From JAJFJD01 sp965228975 (GTDB lineage: Bacteria > Pseudomonadota > Alphaproteobacteria > UBA8366), in NCBI GenBank assembly GCA_965228975.1, contig OZ245851.1:4836001-4900000 (forward strand): DNA of 64,000 bases. Direction: 5' to 3'. Below are positions 44,786-57,775 of the stretch, in pieces. Positions within the stretch are counted from its first letter, which is position 1, and the number at the start of each line of letters is the position of its first letter. Below the pieces are notes generated by a model that saw only the letters and a list, made by a program, of their open reading frames with translations, had not been told where the DNA came from and did no database searches. Made by a program: the position numbers and the translations under genes.

Positions 44786-45710
44786 CGCTCGAATCCTGCG
44801 TGGTTGGTATTTCGCCGGCGGTCCCTGGGTCGGGGGCCAGCTCCAAGAGGTCGGCCGGCGGCTCCCGCCGCAACAGCAATGAAAGAAGGCGTATTAACGT
44901 ATCGCGCAATTCGCGGCGTGCAACAACAATATCGACCATACCGTGATCGAGCAGGTATTCGGCGCGCTGGAATCCTTCGGGCAGGGTCTCGCGGACCGTT
45001 TGTTCGATGACCCGGGCACCAGCGAAACCGATCATCGCGCCGGTCTCCGCGATGTGGATGTCGCCCAGCATGGCGAAGCTTGCGGTGACGCCCCCGGTGG
45101 TGGGGTCCGCCAGCACGACGACATAGGGAAGGCCCGCTTCCTTGACCTCCTGGACCGCGATCACCGTGCGCGGCATCTGCATCAGGGACAGCGCGCCTTC
45201 CTGCATGCGGGCGCCGCCGGAAGCCGGTACGACGATCAGCGGCGCTTCCTGCGCTACGGCCAGCCGGGCCGCCGCGATGATTCCATCCCCCACCGCCATG
45301 CCCATGGAGCCGCCCATGAACCCGAAGTCGAACGCCGCGACCACGACCGATATGTCGCCCATCTTGCCATGTGCAACGACGATCGCATCGTCTTCCTCGG
45401 TCTTGGCGCGGGCATCGCGAAGCCGTTCGGTATAGCGTTTCTGGTCGCGGAACTGCAGCGGGTCGGCGGTCGGCTTCGGCAGCTCGATTCGCTGATATTC
45501 ACCGTCGTCGAATAGCATCTTCAGGCGTTTCGTCGCGCCGAGTCGCATGTGATGATTGCAGTGCTGACAGACGAACAGGTTCGTCTCCAGGTCGCGGTGA
45601 AAGATCATCTGGTCGCAACTGGGGCATTTGTGCCAGAGGTTGTCCGGCACGTCCTTCCGGTTGACGAGCGCCCGAAGTTTCGGGCGGACGATGTTGGTCA
45701 GCCAATTCAT
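44739..45710 (-). CDS. accD: Acetyl-CoA carboxylase carboxyltransferase beta subunit
   Basis: A 323-residue AccD with N-terminal four-cysteine zinc ribbon (KCPSCDQMIF ... VCQHCNHHM) and carboxyltransferase core GGARMQEGALSLMQM. It pairs with AccA, encoded elsewhere, for fatty acid synthesis. A C-terminal acidic/polar tail of about 35 residues (after LELAPDPGTAG) overlaps the folC start. Its ATG overlaps the trpA stop by four bases. Confidence 0.95.
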   Translation of the reverse strand: MNWLTNIVRPKLRALVNRKDVPDNLWHKCPSCDQMIFHRDLETNLFVCQHCNHHMRLGATKRLKMLFDDGEYQRIELPKPTADPLQFRDQKRYTERLRDARAKTEEDDAIVVAHGKMGDISVVVAAFDFGFMGGSMGMAVGDGIIAAARLAVAQEAPLIVVPASGGARMQEGALSLMQMPRTVIAVQEVKEAGLPYVVVLADPTTGGVTASFAMLGDIHIAETGAMIGFAGARVIEQTVRETLPEGFQRAEYLLDHGMVDIVVARRELRDTLIRLLSLLLRREPPADLLELAPDPGTAGEIPTTQDSSDAAIRQEPADDRRLD

Positions 45711-46524
45711 TCGCTGCGCACCCCGATGGCGATCTCCCGCACGAAGCCGAGCACCTCCGTCACCAGGCTGGGGCGTGCGGTGCCGTCGTCGTAAAGCTCG
45801 GACTTGATCTTGTCTACAATGGCCGATCCGACGACCGCGGCATCCGCCGATCTGGTGATGGCCCGGACATCCTCGCGCGTCTTAATGCCGAACCCGACGG
45901 CGATCGGCATGTCGGTATGGTCGCGCAGGCGCTCGACCGCCGCCCGAACGTCGTCTTCTTGAACCTGTTTCGTGCCGGTAATGCCCATGATCGACACGTA
46001 GTAGAGAAAGCCGCTGGTGTTCTTTAGGACCGCGGGGAGCCGCTTCTCGTCGGTCGTCGGCGTGGCGAGGCGGATCCAGTTGAGGCCGGCGGCGATCGCG
46101 GGTTCGCAGAGTTCCGCGTCTTCCTCCGGCGGCAGGTCGACGATGATCAGCCCGTCGACGCCCGCCTCCTTCGCGTCCTTCAGGAATCGGTCGGTGCCGT
46201 AGCTGTAAATGGGGTTGTAGTAGCCCATCAGGATGATCGGCGTGTCGCTGTCGGTCTTCCGGAAATCCGCGACCGCGTCGAGGGTCAGGTCAAGGGTCAT
46301 GCCCGCGCGCAAGGCGCGCTGCGACGACGCTTGGATCGACGGGCCGTCCGCCATCGGATCGGTGAACGGCATGCCGAGTTCGATCAGGTCCGCGCCGGCC
46401 TTGGGCAGTCGCCGGACCAGTGCCTTCGACGTCTCGGGGTCGGGGTCCCCGGCGGTGATGAAGGTGACGAGGCCGCCGCGTCCTTCCGCTTTCAGCGCCG
46501 CGAACCGCGCTTCGATACGCCCGG

Positions 46525-46528
<4 letters not shown>
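45707..46528 (-). CDS. trpA: Tryptophan synthase alpha subunit
   Basis: A 273-residue TIM-barrel enzyme releasing indole from indole-3-glycerol phosphate. The start at 46528 (MTGRIEARFAALKAEGRGG) replaces a longer open frame. Motifs are FITAGDPDPE, ADLIELGMPFTDPMADGP with the catalytic Glu and Asp, and PIAVGFGIKT. It overlaps trpB and accD by four bases each. Confidence 0.95.
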
Positions 46529-47736
<1,208 letters not shown>

Positions 47737-47849
47737 TGAATCTCCGGTCACGGGTCGATCCGAATGAATCGACGGCACTCGGGTAATAATGCACTGTCTG
47801 CCGCAAGTCCATACGCGAAAATGCGCGGCCAAGGTCTGTTGGCGTGTCC

Positions 47850-48497
47850 CTAAAGCGCGGCGACCGCCTTCAGAAACGCACGAATCTTGTCGGGATTCTT
47901 CCGGCCGGGGGAGTCTTCGACGCCGGAGGACGTGTCCACGGTCCGCGCGCCGGAAAGACGGACCGCCTCGGCGACATTCTCGACCGTAAGACCGCCGGCG
48001 AGCATCCACGGCAACGGCCAATCCCGCCCGGCGAGCAGTGTCCAGTCGAAGGACAGCGCGTTGCCGCCGGGCAAGGCGTTCTTCATGTCTTTCGGCGGCA
48101 GCGCGTCGAACATCAGCCAGTCGGCGACGTCCAGGTATTCGGCGGCCCGGTCGATATCGTCCGCCGCGCCGACCCGGATCACCTTCATGACCTTCAGGCC
48201 CGTGCGGCGGCGCAGTGCCGTCACCCGGGCGGGCGTTTCGGCGCCGTGCAGTTGCAGCAAATCCAGCGCCGCGGCGTCCAAGACCGCGTCGACCGTCGCG
48301 TCGTCCGGGTCGACGAACAGGCCGGTGCGCACCGCCCGGCCGTCCGCGATCGCCGCGAGCGGCGCGGCTGCGTCCGGCGTCACGGCGCGGGGACTCGGCG
48401 GATAGAAGACCAGCCCGACATGGCTTGCCCCGTTGTCGAGCGCGGTTTCCATCGCGACCGGATCGTTAATGCCGCAGATTTTCGCCCGGACGGTCAT
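47850..48497 (-). CDS. trpF: Phosphoribosylanthranilate isomerase
   Basis: A 215-residue TIM-barrel isomerase in tryptophan synthesis: MTVRAKICGINDPVAMETAL with the catalytic Cys, LLQLHGAETP, MLAGGLTVENV and DTSSGVEDSPGRKNPDKI. It begins four bases inside pyrF and precedes trpB. Confidence 0.94.
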   Translation of the reverse strand: MTVRAKICGINDPVAMETALDNGASHVGLVFYPPSPRAVTPDAAAPLAAIADGRAVRTGLFVDPDDATVDAVLDAAALDLLQLHGAETPARVTALRRRTGLKVMKVIRVGAADDIDRAAEYLDVADWLMFDALPPKDMKNALPGGNALSFDWTLLAGRDWPLPWMLAGGLTVENVAEAVRLSGARTVDTSSGVEDSPGRKNPDKIRAFLKAVAAL

Positions 48498-49204
48498 AAT
48501 CCTTTGAGTTCCTCGGCGATCCGTTCCGCCGCCTCGGCCGGGTCGTCGGCCGCGGTGATCGGCCGGCCGATCACCAGATAATCCGCGCCGTCCTTGATCG
48601 CCGAGGCCGGGCTGGAAAATCGTTTCTGGTCGCCGCTGACGCTCCACAGCGGGCGAATGCCCGGCACGACCAGCTTGAAATCCGGACCGCAGGCATTGCG
48701 GATGGCGAGAATCTCCTTCGGCGAGCAGACGACGCCGTCGAGTCCGGCGTCTTTCGCCAGTTCGGCGAGGCGGACCGCCTGCTTCTCGGCCGGGTTGCGC
48801 TGACCGACCGCGGCCAGGTCGGCGTCGTCCAGGCTGGTCAGCACGGTCACGGCGATGACCAGCGGGACGGGGATACCCTGCGTGCGGGCGGTTTCCTGCG
48901 CCGCGTCGCGGGCGGCTTCCATCATCGCCATGCCGCCCGATGCATGCACATTGAGAATCGCCGGTTGCAGCGGGACGACGGCGCGCACGGCCGCGGCCAC
49001 GGTGTTGGGTATGTCGTGGAATTTCAGATCGAGGAACAGCGGTTGCCCGGTCCCGGTCACCGTGCGAACGCCGCCGGGCCCGTTCGCCGATACGAATTCC
49101 AACCCAAGCTTCACGCCGCCGACCAAGCCGTCGAGCGACGTGGCGAGGGCGGTGGCCTGTTCGATATCGGTCGTGTCCAGGGCGACGAGGATGCGGTTCG
49201 GCAT
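48494..49204 (-). CDS. pyrF: Orotidine 5'-phosphate decarboxylase
   Basis: A 236-residue OMP decarboxylase for UMP synthesis. Active-site segments are LVALDTTD, VKLGLEFV, FLDLKFHDIPNT (the Asp-Lys-x-x-Asp signature) and LVVPGIRP. The start at 49204 is the family start. Direct coupling to trpF (ATGA overlap) puts pyrimidine and tryptophan synthesis on one transcript; both consume PRPP-derived products. Confidence 0.94.
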   Translation of the reverse strand: MPNRILVALDTTDIEQATALATSLDGLVGGVKLGLEFVSANGPGGVRTVTGTGQPLFLDLKFHDIPNTVAAAVRAVVPLQPAILNVHASGGMAMMEAARDAAQETARTQGIPVPLVIAVTVLTSLDDADLAAVGQRNPAEKQAVRLAELAKDAGLDGVVCSPKEILAIRNACGPDFKLVVPGIRPLWSVSGDQKRFSSPASAIKDGADYLVIGRPITAADDPAEAAERIAEELKGL

Positions 49205-49278
49205 TGTGCGGCGGCTCCAGCGGGTTTCGGTGCCTTCGTTTACACCGCGATGGATGCGGGGAAAAGAGGCCTTGTCCG

Positions 49279-50406
49279 CTAGGCCGTTCCCCGGCCGTTT
49301 CGGCGAAGTTCGGCGGCGGCCATGGCGAGATGATAGAGGCTCGATGCCGGCAGGTCGGCGACCAGCGGCGCGCCGTCCGCGGAAACGTGTTCGCGCCACG
49401 CGCCGTCCGGCATGCCGTCGAGATGGCCGCCAAGAAGCGAGTCGATTTGCGCCGCGAGCCGGGCTACGGACCGCCGCGCGGCGTGCGCCTTCACCGCTTC
49501 GGTTTGGGGCCACACGCGCCGGCTGTCCTGAAGGACCGCACCGGCGCAATCGACCGCATCGACGATCCCCCCGGTTGCCGGATCGATGCCGTAGCGTTCG
49601 GCGAAGCGGTAGAGTTGGTCGGCCGCCGGTGCGAGACGCGCGTCGCCGGTCAACGATGCATACCGCTGCAGCAGCCAAGACCATTCGTAATGATGGCCGG
49701 GTTCGACCCATCGGCCCTTGTCGCCGTCCACGGGACGAAGGTCGTCCGTAAAGAACTCCCGCAGCGTGCCGTCGACGCAGAACCGGGTCTGGAACAGCGC
49801 CGCCATGGCGTCGGCATGGTCGCCCCAAGCCGGATCGTCGCCGAGCGACATCCATTCCAGGAAGGCTTCGAACAGGTGCATGTGCGGGTTCTGCCGCCGT
49901 ATGCCGCGCGCAGTCGGGCCGGATGCATCCAGGGCTTCGTGATAGCCGCCGTCGGGATGCGCCATTCGGTCGTCGAGGAAGGCCAGTGTTCTTACGGCTT
50001 CTTCTTTCGCGCCGCCGTCCGGATCGAGCCGGTGATGCCAGGCGAGGGCGAACAGCACGAAGGCGTGGGTGTACAGGTCGCGTATGTCGTCTTGCGGGCT
50101 GCCGTCCCGGGCGACGCGGAAGCGCCAGCCGCCGTCCGGATGCCGGCAGTGGTCGTGCATGAATTTCAGTGCCCCGGCGGCGGCGGTACGGGCGTCCTTC
50201 GACCCGGTCAGGAGCGCGTGGTCGGCGGCGACGTAGAGCTGCCTTGCCTGCACCATGACGCGTTTCCCCGTACCGGGAACGGGCCGCCGGTCGGGACCCA
50301 GCTTTTCATGAAATCCGCCGTCGTCGTGATCGACGCCATGCGTCAGCCAAAAGGGGATCGTGCGTTCGTGCAGCCAGTCCGAAAATCGGACCGTGGAATC
50401 CGGCAC
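49279..50406 (-). CDS. AGE family epimerase/isomerase
   Basis: A 375-residue (alpha/alpha)6-barrel protein of the N-acylglucosamine 2-epimerase/mannose isomerase group, with GTG start. It has DGGFHEKLGPD, KRVMVQARQLY, HMHLFEAFLEW, PGHHYEWSWLL and WPQTEAVKAH. Substrates vary (GlcNAc, mannose, mannose-6-phosphate, cellobiose). It lies in the core cluster between lapA-like and pyrF genes, with short gaps. Confidence 0.85.
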   Translation of the reverse strand: MPDSTVRFSDWLHERTIPFWLTHGVDHDDGGFHEKLGPDRRPVPGTGKRVMVQARQLYVAADHALLTGSKDARTAAAGALKFMHDHCRHPDGGWRFRVARDGSPQDDIRDLYTHAFVLFALAWHHRLDPDGGAKEEAVRTLAFLDDRMAHPDGGYHEALDASGPTARGIRRQNPHMHLFEAFLEWMSLGDDPAWGDHADAMAALFQTRFCVDGTLREFFTDDLRPVDGDKGRWVEPGHHYEWSWLLQRYASLTGDARLAPAADQLYRFAERYGIDPATGGIVDAVDCAGAVLQDSRRVWPQTEAVKAHAARRSVARLAAQIDSLLGGHLDGMPDGAWREHVSADGAPLVADLPASSLYHLAMAAAELRRNGRGTA

Positions 50407-50409
50407 GGC

Positions 50410-50820
50410 CTAGGCCCGGCCGGCCGCCGACGAGGTCTCGGACGCGGCGGGCGCAGCGGGTGGTTTCGCCGACGATTCCGGCGGGGTCGGTTTTTCGGGG
50501 TCGGGCAAAGCGACGGCGATGGCGTCGCGCTCCACGCCTTCCACCCGGTGCAGCAGGGTGTTCAATTCGCGTTCCAGCGCGCCGACCTTGCGTTCCGCCT
50601 GCCGGGCGCGCCGGCGCGCCTTGCCACCGGCCGTCCAAGCCAGAAATCCGCCGATCAGCAATCCCAGCGCGACGGCCAAAAGGACGGCCAAACCGGACGG
50701 AATACCGAATTTCCACGGCAGGAACCACGATCCGAATTGGACCGTCTGCCCGTTGGTCATGACGAAATCGATCGTGATGACAACGAACAGGACAACGACG
50801 ATCCAGAATATCAGCCTCAT
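50410..50820 (-). CDS. LapA-domain (DUF1049) membrane protein
   Basis: A 136-residue protein with two N-terminal transmembrane helices (LIFWIVVVLFVVITIDFVM and GLAVLLAVALGLLIGGFLAW) flanking a NGQTVQFGSWFLPW loop, followed by a cytoplasmic coiled coil (ARQAERKVGALERELNTLL) and a Pro/Ala-rich tail. This is the LapA family, LPS assembly associated in E. coli where LapA partners LapB. No lapB is adjacent here. Confidence 0.82.
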   Translation of the reverse strand: MRLIFWIVVVLFVVITIDFVMTNGQTVQFGSWFLPWKFGIPSGLAVLLAVALGLLIGGFLAWTAGGKARRRARQAERKVGALERELNTLLHRVEGVERDAIAVALPDPEKPTPPESSAKPPAAPAASETSSAAGRA

Positions 50821-50903
50821 GGCACTCGACTATCCGTTCAGCACCCGCAAGCGCCCCGCCCACGGACTATACCGTCGGCAGGTCGGTAACCGACGGATGG
50901 CAA

Positions 50904-51197
50904 TCAGGAACTCGGTGAGTTCGTGTTTAGCATGTCCCGAAGCTGTTTGCCCGTCTTGAAAAACGGCACAGCCTTGCGGTCGACGTTGACGGTTTCCCCC
51001 GTGCGCGGATTGCGTCCCAACCGGGCATCGCGGATTTTAACGGAAAATGCGCCAAAACCGCGGAGTTCGACACGATCCCCTTCCGCGAGCGCGGCGGAAA
51101 TCTCGTCGAAAATGGTCGAAACAATACGTTCCACATCCCTTTGATATAAATGCGGATTTAGCTCCGCAATTCTTTGTATGAGCTGTGATTTGGTCAT
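50904..51197 (-). CDS. ihfB: Integration host factor beta subunit
   Basis: A 97-residue HU/IHF-family DNA-bending protein. MTKSQLIQRIAELNPHLYQRDV is the IHF-beta N-terminus and GRNPRTGETVNVDRKAVPFFK the DNA-binding arm. The ATG at 51197 is chosen; one nine bases upstream is also in frame. Its place after rpsA and before lapA is the usual alphaproteobacterial order. Confidence 0.93.
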   Translation of the reverse strand: MTKSQLIQRIAELNPHLYQRDVERIVSTIFDEISAALAEGDRVELRGFGAFSVKIRDARLGRNPRTGETVNVDRKAVPFFKTGKQLRDMLNTNSPSS

Positions 51198-51384
51198 CGG
51201 ACCCATATATCCCCTAAAAATGCGTTCCCGCCCGTCGGCTGTGCGCGTCAGAATTGTTGAGCGTCAGCCCTCAAACGGATTAGTGCCACCCCCTTTTAGA
51301 GCGTGCCAGAGGCGATGCAGGTCGTCAAGCAGCAAGCAACAAGCTCTAAAATAACCGGAATTCGGATTCTTCGTGCGGCGAAGT

Positions 51385-51426
51385 CATGAGGGCGGCCGGA
51401 CGGTTCGATCGCCGGCCGCCCTCATG
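51385..51426 (-). terminator. Strong stem-loop after rpsA
   Basis: A perfect 15-bp stem (51385-51399 with 51412-51426) and a 12-base loop lie 40 bp downstream of the rpsA stop on the minus strand. A second short stem (CTTCG...CGAAG) lies just beyond. There is no clean T-run, so it may be a transcript 3' end or a partial terminator before ihfB. Confidence 0.5.
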
Positions 51427-51463
51427 CATGACTGTACTGACAGGCTGTCGGATTGCCCCAGTA

Positions 51464-53233
<1,770 letters not shown>

Positions 53234-53398
53234 GCTATTTATCGTTCCTTTCCGTCGAACCTAATCTATTGTTTTGCATGCCAGCCGGTTGTGTCCGGCG
53301 GTCTTCATCCAAAGTTGAATTAACGCCCGGCCGCCTTGCGCGTTTCCGCTCCGGCAAGCCAGGGGCTTCGTCTTGCAGTCTTACGTGTCCGGCAGGGG

Positions 53399-54049
53399 TT
53401 AGCGGTTGGAGGCGTCTTTCAGGCGTTTCTCCACATACGCCAAGGCCGCGGCGAATGCCGCATCCGGGTCCAATGTGCTGGTATCCAGCACGATCGCATC
53501 GTCTGCCGCCATCAGCGGCGAAACGGCGCGTTTTGAATCCCGTTCGTCACGTTCCGTAAGGTCCTGCAGGACGCGCGCATATATACTGGTCTCGCCGCGT
53601 CCAAGCAACTCTTTATGACGCCGTTCCGCGCGGATTTCCACGCCCGCCGTGACGAACAGTTTCGCGTCGGCATCGGGGCAGACCACGGTGCCGATGTCGC
53701 GGCCGTCGATCACCGCCCCCGGGGCCCCGCCGGGCGGGGTTTCCGCGAAGCGCCGCTGAAAGGCCAGCAGCGCCGCCCGGACCGCCGGAATGGCCGCGAC
53801 CTTGGAGGCGGCGACAGCCGCGTCGTCGCCGGAAAGCGCCGGATTGTCCAGGTCGGACGGGGCAAGGGCACTGGCGGCGCGTTCGGCCGCCGCCGCGTCC
53901 TCCGGGTCTTCGCCGGCCTGTAACACGGCGAGGCCGACCGCCCGGTAAAGCTTGCCGGTGTCGAGATGCGCGAAGCCGAAATGGGCGGCCAGCCGTTTGG
54001 CGAGCGTACCCTTGCCCGAGGCCGCGGGTCCGTCGAGCGCGATGATCAC
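53399..54049 (-). CDS. cmk: Cytidylate kinase
   Basis: A 216-residue CMP/dCMP kinase. P-loop ALDGPAASGKGTLAKRL, FAHLDTGKLYRAVGL and DGRDIGTVVCPDADAKLFV are all family motifs. The start is a GTG at 54049, overlapping the aroA stop (GTGA), which gives a tight aroA-cmk pair. Confidence 0.94.
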   Translation of the reverse strand: MIIALDGPAASGKGTLAKRLAAHFGFAHLDTGKLYRAVGLAVLQAGEDPEDAAAAERAASALAPSDLDNPALSGDDAAVAASKVAAIPAVRAALLAFQRRFAETPPGGAPGAVIDGRDIGTVVCPDADAKLFVTAGVEIRAERRHKELLGRGETSIYARVLQDLTERDERDSKRAVSPLMAADDAIVLDTSTLDPDAAFAAALAYVEKRLKDASNR

Positions 54050-55398
54050 GACACGGTGCCCGTGGTGGAGGCGTCGGCGCGGATGTCCGCCCCCAGATCG
54101 TTCATCAGTTTGATGAAGCCCGGGAAACTCGTGGCGATCGCGGTGCCGTCGTCGATCGTGACGGGCGCCGCGGCCGCGGTGCCAAGGACCATGAAGCTCA
54201 TGGCGATCCGGTGATCGAAATGGGTTTCCACCGGGGTGTTGTTGCCGCCGGCCGGCGTGCCGTTGACGCCGGTCACGGTCAGGCTGTCCTCGCCTTCCTC
54301 GACGGCAACGCCGCACGCGGCGAGGCCGGCGGCCATCGCCGCAAGCCGGTCGCTCTCTTTGACTCTTAATTCTGCGAGGCCGCGCATCACGGTACGGCCG
54401 TCGGCGGCGGCGGCCGCGACGGCGAGCACCGGGTATTCGTCGATCATCGACGGCGCGCGGTCGGCCGGCACCTCGATACCGTGCAACGCGCTGGGGTGCA
54501 CCACCAGATCGCAGACCGGCTCGCCGCCGGCGGTCCGCGGGTTGCTCTCTTCTATATTTGCCCCCATCTCACGCAGCGTTTGGACGATGCCGGCGCGTCC
54601 CGGATTCAGGCCGACGCCGGGCAGGGTCACCGCCGATCCCTCTGTCAGCAAGGCGGCGACCAAGGGAAAGGCCGCCGAGCTGATGTCCGCCGGGACGTCG
54701 ATGTCGGCGGCGGTCAATTCCGGTTGGCCGGTCAGCGTGATCGCGGTGCCATCGGCCGTCGCTTCGATCTGTAGGTCGGCGCCGAAATGTCCCATCATGC
54801 GTTCGGTGTGGTCGCGCGTCGGGCGTTTCTCGATCACCGTCGTTTGTCCGGGCGCGTTCAGACCGGCCAGCAGCACCGCCGACTTGACCTGCGCCGACGC
54901 GACCGGCGGCGTGTAGGTGATCGGCAACGGATCCGCCGCACCCATGACCGTCAACGGCATCAGGCCGCCGTCGCGGGTGTCGATGGTCGCGCCGGTCTGG
55001 CGCAGCGGAATGGCGACCCGGTCCATCGGGCGCGACCGCAGCGAATGGTCGCCGGTCATGAAACAGCGGATCGGATGCCCGGCCAGCACGCCCAGCAGCA
55101 AGCGCGCCGCCGTGCCGGAGTTGCCCATGTCGAGCACGTCGTCCGGTTCGCTGAGGCCGCCGATTCCGACGCCGTCGATCCGCCAACTGCCGTCGGGCAG
55201 CTTTTCCGCCTGCGCACCCAGCGCGCGGATCGCCGCGATCGTCCGCAACACGTCCTCGCCCTCCAGCAGGCCGGTCACCCGGGTGGTGCCGACGGCCAAG
55301 GCGCCGAGCAGCACGGCGCGGTGCGAAATCGATTTGTCGCCGGGCACGCGGCAGGTGCCGGTAAGCGGATGTTTCGGATAGGCTGTCAATGGTTGCAC
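54046..55398 (-). CDS. aroA: 3-phosphoshikimate 1-carboxyvinyltransferase (EPSP synthase)
   Basis: A 450-residue shikimate-pathway enzyme. PGDKSISHRAVLLGALA, DMGNSGTAARLLLGVLAGH, GDHSLRSRPMDRV and a DEYPVLAVAAAAADG segment are present. The alanine in NSGTAAR is notable: class II, glyphosate-tolerant-type enzymes such as CP4 carry Ala in this region, so it probably belongs to that class. It is the first gene of the minus-strand cluster. Confidence 0.95.
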   Translation of the reverse strand: MQPLTAYPKHPLTGTCRVPGDKSISHRAVLLGALAVGTTRVTGLLEGEDVLRTIAAIRALGAQAEKLPDGSWRIDGVGIGGLSEPDDVLDMGNSGTAARLLLGVLAGHPIRCFMTGDHSLRSRPMDRVAIPLRQTGATIDTRDGGLMPLTVMGAADPLPITYTPPVASAQVKSAVLLAGLNAPGQTTVIEKRPTRDHTERMMGHFGADLQIEATADGTAITLTGQPELTAADIDVPADISSAAFPLVAALLTEGSAVTLPGVGLNPGRAGIVQTLREMGANIEESNPRTAGGEPVCDLVVHPSALHGIEVPADRAPSMIDEYPVLAVAAAAADGRTVMRGLAELRVKESDRLAAMAAGLAACGVAVEEGEDSLTVTGVNGTPAGGNNTPVETHFDHRIAMSFMVLGTAAAAPVTIDDGTAIATSFPGFIKLMNDLGADIRADASTTGTVS

Positions 55399-55567
55399 GG
55401 GCGGTCCGCCGGTCGGTTGCTGGCGGCTGTCTCTACCACAAAGGGGGCCTGCTGGCCTAGATGGCTATGCGGTATGAAGCCGAGATCGAAAAATATGGCT
55501 TGCCCCCGCGCAATGATCGTGGCAATTGGCACCCGCACTCTCATCGGGCGCAACCAAGGAGACGGAC

Positions 55568-55963
55568 GTGGCGAAGCCTGAATGGGGCATCAAGCGCTTA
55601 TGCGCAAGCTGTGGTGCCCGTTTTTACGACCTTAAGAAAGATCCGATTATCTGTCCGAAATGCGAAGAGGTCTTCGATCCGGAGGCCGGGACACGCTTGA
55701 AGCGGTCCCGCAGCTCGCAAACGGCGGATGCAAAGGCCAAGGCCGCAGCCGCTGCCAAGGCGGCGGCCGCCAAGACGGCGGCGGCGAAGGGGGCCGAAGA
55801 CGGCGACGACGATGACGCCGTGGATCTCGGCGACGACGTGGAGATCGAGGACGTGGCGGACGACGAGGACGACAGCGTGCTCGAAGATGCCAGCGATCTG
55901 TCCGACGACGACGATTTGGACGAGATTGCGGGCGGCGTCGAGAAAGAGAAGGACACCGAGTGA
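55568..55963 (+). CDS. TIGR02300 family protein (zinc ribbon plus acidic tail)
   Basis: A 131-residue protein with GTG start. The N-terminus MAKPEWGIKRLCASCGARFYDLKKDPIICPKC has four cysteines and the FYDL block that defines the TIGR02300 family, restricted largely to alphaproteobacteria. After residue 50 comes an Ala/Lys-rich stretch, then a tail that is almost wholly Asp, Glu, Ser and Val. Function unknown; an RNA or protein binding role is possible. It is divergent from aroA. Confidence 0.85.
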   Translation: MAKPEWGIKRLCASCGARFYDLKKDPIICPKCEEVFDPEAGTRLKRSRSSQTADAKAKAAAAAKAAAAKTAAAKGAEDGDDDDAVDLGDDVEIEDVADDEDDSVLEDASDLSDDDDLDEIAGGVEKEKDTE

Positions 55964-56110
55964 CCTGATTTCGCGCTGGAATTTTTCCCTTGCGTCCCTG
56001 GTCACCCTTCCGTTAAGTCAAGCACCGGTGCCGCGGCGGCCAAATGCCGCGGCGGTCCTCGTGGCGGCGGGCACCCCAATACCCGTGACTTCACGCCGCG
56101 TCCCAAGGAT

Positions 56111-56186
<76 letters not shown>

Positions 56187-56383
56187 TTAATTTTATTGTG
56201 TAATATCAATATCTTAAGAACATCCAGAATGCCCTGGTTTCGGCGGCACTACGGCGATACCTTCGTCTATCTATAGGCATAGAGACGGGCAGTTTACCCG
56301 TCTCCGGGCGGAATTGGGCAGAAGTCTCTGTCGGCCAATTCCCGTAGCCAACAGTTTCCATTGGGTGGTTGGGACTGTGTGGT

Positions 56384-57542
56384 TCAGGCGAACCCAAGCA
56401 GTTGACGCTGAGCCTGCCAGTCATAGGGCAGGGAGCGCATGCGCTTGAGCCGATACGCCGTCAAAGCCACGGGATGCTTCCCATCAAGTATCGCCTCGAC
56501 GATATCGGGCGCCAGGAATGCGAGCGGCAGGATGCGACTGACGTCACCTTTGTCGATGCCGTGGCAATCGGCGAGTTCCTTGATGCTGCAAACCTCTCCG
56601 GACTTCAGTTGGGCAAACCATCGGTGTGCCGATGTAACCGCGGTTACGAGAGCCGGGTCCGGCTTGCTGGATTTGTCCGACCGACCTTCGATGATCAGCT
56701 TCGTCTCGACTCCTCGACGCTTGAACGCAACCGGCAGCTCAATTGCAATATTAGTATCTGCGATTTGGCCATTCGAATGACCAAGACATCGTTTCAACAA
56801 CTTCGCTCTGTCCAACTCGACTCGAAGGCGGGACGACGCGAGTTCAATGCGATCCACAAAATCGAGGAGTAGGTATCGCACAGTGATCGCATCGCTCGTG
56901 ACAAACTCATGCGCAAGTGCCGCTGCCGCGTCGATAGCTGCAGTGGTCGCTTCGGGCGTTGGATCAAAGTGATCGATGAGCCGCGGCGTGTCTCTGAGGA
57001 ATGCAACGATCCCATCGACGACTGCCCGTTCGACGGCGGGCGCGGGCAGCCGCCATTGCGTCTTCGCATCCGGATCGCGCGAGATGTAGTAGCGATACCG
57101 CTGCCCTTGTTTGTCGGCGTAGTGCGGTGAGATCCGTGTACCCTCTTCGTCGAAGAGCAAGCCGGTAAGAAGGTTCGATCCCTTTACATTGACGGATCGC
57201 TTGCGTCGCTTGGCGTTTCGTCTCAGCTGGTCCTGCACCGCATCCCAAAGCGCTCGATCGATGATCGCCTCATGCTCGCCGGGATAACTCGTGCCTTTGT
57301 GCGTTATCTCACCGAGATAGAGCCGATTGGTGAGCAGTTTGTGAAGATGACCAATCCTGAAGGGCACGCTGCCGCTGCGATTGCCATTGTTCGGTCTGCG
57401 GGCTTTGGTCCGAAGCCCGAGTCGATCGGCTTCTTCTTTAAGGGCATTCACCGTCCCGAGATCACGATAGCGCTCGAACAATGTCCGAACCGTTTCGGCC
57501 TCGAAAGGATTTACGACCAGCTTGCGATCGCCGTCGTCGGAT
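56384..57542 (-). pseudogene. Large serine recombinase, N-terminal catalytic domain lost
   Basis: Homology starts near LVVNPFEAETVRTLFERYRD, the recombinase domain of large serine recombinases, and continues through RIGHLHKLLTNRLYLGEITH, SYPGEHEAIIDRALWDAVQDQL, the DNA-binding zinc-ribbon region and a C-terminal coiled part. The resolvase catalytic domain with its nucleophile serine (about 140 residues) is absent, so it cannot cut DNA. The frame runs on to 57742, but those residues are an out-of-frame reading of DUF5681 DNA. It is a deletion relic of a phage, ICE or transposon integrase. Confidence 0.8.
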
Positions 57543-57746
57543 GCCGTTCTCCATGACCCAGTGCATTTCATTGAGAGCGTCTTCGACAATTTTCTTTTTG
57601 CTCTTTGCCCCTTGTGGTCGGCCACGCCGATTGCCGGATTGACCAGGTTTGAATTGCGTGTGCTTTGGGGGTTGGCCGTACCCGACACAGTCATTCGACG
57701 CCGCCTGATCCTCGTCATCCCAGGTATCATTCTTGTCGTCACTCAT
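57462..57746 (-). pseudogene. Truncated DUF5681 protein fused out of frame to recombinase
   Basis: The first about 67 residues carry the DUF5681 signature GYGQPPKHTQFKPGQSGNRR and GRPQGAKSKKKIVEDAL. After about MENG the reading runs through recombinase DNA in the wrong frame and ends 28 codons later. The natural C-terminus of DUF5681 proteins is missing. The junction is near base 57,540. Confidence 0.7.
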
Positions 57747-57775
57747 GGCTTTCCCTTTCGAAGTGTGTCATCTGC

